From positions 1 through 64,000 of the forward strand of contig NZ_JAAJBU010000008.1 of assembly GCF_011392125.1 (NCBI RefSeq): a DNA stretch of 64,000 nucleotides, in the 5' to 3' direction. Below, one piece after another: positions 60,632-64,000 of the stretch (position 1 is its first letter; the number at the start of each line of letters is the position of its first letter). Made by a program: the position numbers and the translations under genes. This stretch comes from Flavobacterium lotistagni (GTDB lineage Bacteria > Bacteroidota > Bacteroidia > Flavobacteriales > Flavobacteriaceae). The notes under the pieces were generated by a model. That model had not been told where the DNA came from and did not search any database. It worked only from the letters and a program-made list of their open reading frames with translations.

Positions 60632-61113
60632 GTGGCTGCTTTATGGGGTAAATATAAGGCAGTCTGGTGAGATTTGAAAGGGTTGTTGGTTGTCAGTTTT
60701 CGGTCGTCGGTCTTCGATCTTCGGTTTGTATTCGGAAAGTTGAGCTGTAATTTTTCCATCTGGTTTTTTAGAATGAAGTACTTGTTGGACGTTAGTTTCA
60801 CAATTCAACATTCAATATTTATTCCGCTTCGCTCCATACAGTTCGGCTGCGCCTCGGGTCAACATTCAAAATAAATCACACACCGTTGATTCCACAATTC
60901 AAGTGATTCACCGAAAAACCCTAGCCCCGATAGCAGCGGCATCCTTTTGTGCAGCGTTAGCGGAGCAAAAGATATAGCGGACAGCGGGAAAAAGCTCCTC
61001 AAAAAAAGAAAATAGTTGACACCGTTAATTCCAGAATTCACGCTGAAAGCTGAAAGCTGACGGCTGACAGCCCAAGTTTCCTAGTTCCATAACACAAAAC
61101 TGACAACCGGCAA
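60632..61113. other. Gene-free stretch with a structured repeat and short duplications
   Basis: No gene seen on either strand. It contains a -7 box for crp (- strand TATATTTA, 60656 to 60649), the structured repeat at 60919-60997, a pair of 22-base imperfect direct repeats (60880-60901 and 61019-61040) that flank it, and a short tandem GCTGAAAGCTGAAAGCTGA near 61043. Confidence 0.55.
60919..60997 (+). repeat. Dispersed structured repeat, copy 2
   Basis: CCCTAGCCCCGATAGCAGCG is followed by GCATCC, TTTT, a hairpin (CTTTTGTGC...GCAAAAG), GATATAGCGGACAGCGGG and AAAAAGCTCCT. Order and core match the copy at 22541-22621 on the opposite strand, while hairpin sequences differ. Confidence 0.7.
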
Positions 61114-61299
61114 CTACTCCTTCACCCCAAACTTCGTCAAAATGTCTTCCATCAAACACCATTTAGTAAGGGAAGATTGCAGCAGGTTCGCCCCGACAAA
61201 AGCCGTAAACCACAACCAGCGCTCATCGACATACATCGCCAGAAGCAAACTGATCAGGATGAAACTTCCCGCAATGGCTCTGATTATTCTATTTTTCAT
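61114..61299 (-). CDS. DUF2892-like small membrane protein
   Basis: A 61-residue protein with two helices (IIRAIAGSFILISLLLAM; LWFTAFVGANLLQSSL) then a C-terminal WCLMEDILTKFG. It resembles DUF2892/YgaP-type proteins, including a conserved Trp-Cys-x-M. It starts at 61299 (MKNRIIRA); the frame is open to 61323. Companion of the RND efflux operon upstream. Confidence 0.8.
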   Translation of the reverse strand: MKNRIIRAIAGSFILISLLLAMYVDERWLWFTAFVGANLLQSSLTKWCLMEDILTKFGVKE

Positions 61300-61306
61300 A
61301 TCGTTC

Positions 61307-61612
61307 TTAATTAGATTTTTCAATATTCAACACCGCCACGTGAATCTGCGACAGCACTTCTTGTTGGGCATTGAACGCACCAATCATTTCAAAAACGGTA
61401 TCCACGCGGTCTTTGGCAACGAAAGCGTAAAACAATACCGATTCGGTTTCATTCAGTTCTGAGGCAAACCAATTGCTCTGAATGGCATCTTGCGAACTGT
61501 CGCGAAAACCGTTCACTTCGCTATAGGAAAACGAATGCACTTTGGCTTGCAGCAGGAGTTTTTTGACCTCAGCTTCAAAGGCTTTGACGGCGTTAATGAT
61601 TAGTAATTTCAT
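61307..61612 (-). CDS. PII-like small protein next to the RND transporter
   Basis: A 101-residue alpha/beta protein: KLLIINAVKAFEAEVKKLLL, HSFSYSEVNGF and IHVAVLNIEK show the beta-alpha-beta pattern of PII-like (GlnB-fold) proteins; similar proteins sit next to heavy-metal RND pumps. It probably senses a nucleotide or metal. It starts four bases after the RND stop. Confidence 0.65.
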   Translation of the reverse strand: MKLLIINAVKAFEAEVKKLLLQAKVHSFSYSEVNGFRDSSQDAIQSNWFASELNETESVLFYAFVAKDRVDTVFEMIGAFNAQQEVLSQIHVAVLNIEKSN

Positions 61613-61615
61613 GAG

Positions 61616-64000
61616 TTAGTTTTTAGGTTGGTTTTTGAGTTCCCATTTTTTTCTTTCGGTCACGTAATAGATAATCGGCACCACGAGCAATGTCAAAATC
61701 GTTGAGACAATCGCACCAAACACGAGCGAAATCGCCAAGCCTTGGAAAATAGGGTCGAATAAGATAATCGAGGCTCCAATTACTACTGCTCCTGTGGTCA
61801 GCAAAATCGGCGTAGTTCTGACGGCTCCTGCTTCGATAATAGCTTGTTTGAGCGGAATGCCATCTTGCAAACGGATTTCGATAAAGTCAATCAACAGCAC
61901 CGAATTCCGAACCATCACACCGGCAAGTGCAATCATCCCGATAAATGAAGTTGCGGTAAAAAAGGCACCCAAAAGCCAATGCCCTAAAACAATTCCGACT
62001 AGTGACAGCGGAATGGCAAGCATCATCACGACAGGTGTTTTGAAATTCTGGAACCAACCCACAATCAGCATGTAAATGATGACAATCACGACCATAAAAG
62101 CCAAGCCCAAATCGCGGAAAACTTCCAAAGTAATTTGCCATTCGCCGTCCCATTTTACGGTGAAATCGCTTTCGTCGGCAGGTTGTTCCATATAGAGCTC
62201 GTTGACTTTATAACCTTTTGGAAGTTGCATTTTCTGGAGTTTTTCATTCATGCCCAAAATGGCATATACCGGGCTTTCGAGTTCTCCGGCCATATCCGCC
62301 ATGACATAAACCACACGCTTTTGGTCTTTGCGATAAATAGTTTTTTGCAAAGTATCCTGAACCACTTTGACCAAATCGCTCACCGGAACTACATTGCCGC
62401 GGCTGCCTTTGATTTTGAGGTTTTCGATATCCTGCAACGAAGTTTTGTCTTGGTCCTGAAGCGACAACACAATACCCACTTGGTCATTGGAATGTTCATC
62501 ATACAAGTTCGCCACCGGATATTCTTTAAGCAAATAAGTCAGGTTCCCGACGATTTGTTGCGGCGCGATGCCACTCAGCATGGCTTTTTCTTTGTCGACC
62601 ACGAGCTTGTATTCGGTTTGATTGTCTTCGGTCATCCAGTCAATATCGACAATGTCTTGAGTTTTTTCTAGAATCGACTTTACTTGTTGCGCGACTTCAA
62701 TCTGCTGTTTGTAATCCGGGCCGTAGATTTCTGCGACCAACGTGGACAACACCGGCGGACCGGGCGGTACTTCAATAATCTTGACATTCGCACCGTATTT
62801 TTTGGCGATTTTTTGCACTTCGGGGCGAACCAGTTTGGCAATGCCGTGACTTTGCAAATCGCGCTGTTCTTTGTGCAGCAAGTTCACCTGAATATCGGCC
62901 ATGTTGCTGCCGCCGCGCAAATCGTAATGCCGCACCAAACCATTAAAAGTAATCGGCGCCGAAGTTCCGATGTAATTCTGATAGCTCACCACTTCCGGAA
63001 CTGTAGAAAGGTATTGCGCTATTTCCTGAGTGACCGCAGCGGTTCGTTCAAGCGTAGTTCCTTCGGGCATATCAATCACGACCTGAAATTCGTTTTTGTT
63101 ATCAAACGGAAGCATCTTCACCAGCACCGATTTCGTAAAAAACATAACAACCGAACCCGCGAGCAATAACACCGTCAAGCCAATGAGCATGCGTCTTTTC
63201 TTGCTGCTCTCCAACAACGGCCTTTCGAATCTGTTGTAGATTTTATACACCCAACTGGTTTCAAGTCCGGCTTCGGCTTTGTGCTGTTGGTGGTCTTTTT
63301 CTTGTAATAAATGATAACCCAAATAAGGCGTTACCGTCAACGCAACAAATAGTGAGAGTAACATCGCAATCGAAGCACCAATGGGCATCGGGCTCATATA
63401 CGGCCCCATCATGCCTGACACGAAAGCCATAGGAAGAATCGCTGCAATCACGGTAAACGTCGCCAGAATAGTAGGATTTCCAACTTCATTAATCGCATAA
63501 ATCGCGGCTTGTTGGAACGGCAATCGCTTCATCTTGAAATGGCGGTGCATGTTCTCGGCAATGATGATGCTGTCATCGACGACAATTCCGACTACGAAAA
63601 CCAAGGCGAAAAGCGTGATTCTGTTCAAAGTATAACCGAGCAAATAATACGCAAACAACGTTAAGGCAAAAGTCAGCGGCACTGAAAAGAAAACCACCAA
63701 TCCGCCGCGCCAACCCATGGCTAGAATCACTAAAACCGTCACGGCTATAATCGCAATGCCCAAATGCAACAGCAACTCGCATACTTTGTCTGAAGCGGTT
63801 TCGCCGTAATTTCTAGTTACCTCAACGTGAATATCATCGGTAATAATGGTTTTGCGAAGTTGGGCTACTCTTTCCAGAATTTTCTCCGAAATCTTCATCG
63901 CATCGGCTCCTTTCACTTTGCCAATAGAAATGGTAACTGCCGGATATTCCGAACGGTTCTTGGCAAAAGCTTGATTCGATTTTCCGTAACCAAACGACAC
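61616..64000 (-). CDS. RND efflux permease (AcrB/CusA family), 5' end outside window
   Basis: The C-terminal 794 residues of an RND pump. Transmembrane 4 contains GIVVDDSIIIAENMHRHF with the proton-relay Asp pair; a second periplasmic domain (NKNEFQVVIDMPEGTTLERTA, EVPPGPPVLSTLVAEIYGP) and the final helical repeat with GVMVRNSVLLIDFI follow. It exports metals or toxic organic compounds together with a membrane-fusion protein and an outer-membrane channel, presumably upstream beyond 64000. Which substrate is uncertain; neighbours suggest metals. Confidence 0.92.
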   Translation of the reverse strand: MSFGYGKSNQAFAKNRSEYPAVTISIGKVKGADAMKISEKILERVAQLRKTIITDDIHVEVTRNYGETASDKVCELLLHLGIAIIAVTVLVILAMGWRGGLVVFFSVPLTFALTLFAYYLLGYTLNRITLFALVFVVGIVVDDSIIIAENMHRHFKMKRLPFQQAAIYAINEVGNPTILATFTVIAAILPMAFVSGMMGPYMSPMPIGASIAMLLSLFVALTVTPYLGYHLLQEKDHQQHKAEAGLETSWVYKIYNRFERPLLESSKKRRMLIGLTVLLLAGSVVMFFTKSVLVKMLPFDNKNEFQVVIDMPEGTTLERTAAVTQEIAQYLSTVPEVVSYQNYIGTSAPITFNGLVRHYDLRGGSNMADIQVNLLHKEQRDLQSHGIAKLVRPEVQKIAKKYGANVKIIEVPPGPPVLSTLVAEIYGPDYKQQIEVAQQVKSILEKTQDIVDIDWMTEDNQTEYKLVVDKEKAMLSGIAPQQIVGNLTYLLKEYPVANLYDEHSNDQVGIVLSLQDQDKTSLQDIENLKIKGSRGNVVPVSDLVKVVQDTLQKTIYRKDQKRVVYVMADMAGELESPVYAILGMNEKLQKMQLPKGYKVNELYMEQPADESDFTVKWDGEWQITLEVFRDLGLAFMVVIVIIYMLIVGWFQNFKTPVVMMLAIPLSLVGIVLGHWLLGAFFTATSFIGMIALAGVMVRNSVLLIDFIEIRLQDGIPLKQAIIEAGAVRTTPILLTTGAVVIGASIILFDPIFQGLAISLVFGAIVSTILTLLVVPIIYYVTERKKWELKNQPKN

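Noticed and set aside
1..64000. tRNA, rRNA or CRISPR loci
   Set aside because: No cloverleaf ending in CCA, no rRNA sequence and no regular short direct repeats with unique spacers were recognised.

Overview
The window reads as a chromosomal segment of a Flavobacterium-like member of the Bacteroidota. The reasons are AT-rich DNA, promoters with the TAnnTTTG -7 element, a fused CcoN-CcoO cbb3 oxidase, a type IX-secreted protein with a C-terminal sorting domain, and many families typical of Flavobacteriaceae (DUF983, DUF3570, DUF4266, DUF4256, DKNYY). It falls into two very different parts.

Part one (1-21659) is an integron-type gene cassette array. Twenty-four attC-like sites of about 130 bp separate 24 cassettes. 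Every coding cassette is read on the + strand with its attC downstream. Each cassette begins TTRRRN... and ends, just before its attC arms, with the reverse complement of its own first 6-10 bases. That pairing is private to each cassette, which is what excision and reinsertion at G|TT predicts and what an ordinary dispersed repeat would not give. The attC sites form six stem families (A-F) whose two arms change together while an asymmetric loop block stays conserved. Cargo includes a DUF418 membrane protein, a DKNYY lipoprotein, two HEPN-motif proteins, a ParDE toxin-antitoxin pair with its own promoter and operator, a zinc-ribbon plus PD-(D/E)XK nuclease, a GT1 glycosyltransferase, an alpha/beta hydrolase, an SRPBCC membrane protein, a DUF6161-like coiled-coil membrane protein and many small secreted or membrane proteins of unknown function. 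Four cassettes are non-coding and made of a roughly 52-bp repeat. No integrase gene is visible; with this polarity intI/attI would lie to the left of base 1. The distal end of the array is broken by an IS1-family element.

Part two (22.5-64 kb) is ordinary, less AT-rich chromosome. A photolyase-related cluster (22.7-26.5 kb) and some small conserved genes come first. Then comes a microaerobic/stress island (29.5-51.9 kb): CoA-transferase-like protein, BON protein, ATP-cone nuclease, CPSF-like MBL protein, HemN, an ApbE/DUF4266/DUF3570/thioredoxin operon, the cbb3 oxidase operon (ccoI-S-NO-Q-P-G-H plus a TauE/SafE-type copper protein), an Fnr-like regulator, UspA, TSUP permease, DUF1003 and NhaA. 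A T9SS protein, a LysR-SbtA divergon, a DUF983-DUF2892-HMA-thioredoxin-OsmC operon, a second Crp/Fnr regulator and an RND efflux operon complete the window.

Seven TGA-N6-TCA dyads occur upstream of genes in part two. In all seven the dyad centre lies exactly 29.5 bp from the first base of a TAnnTTTR-type -7 box. One is embedded in the 3' end of ccoI and points at ccoS-ccoNO. This looks like one Fnr-type, class-II-activated regulon that ties the oxidase, haem synthesis, UspA, CoA-transferase, BON and DUF983 operons together.
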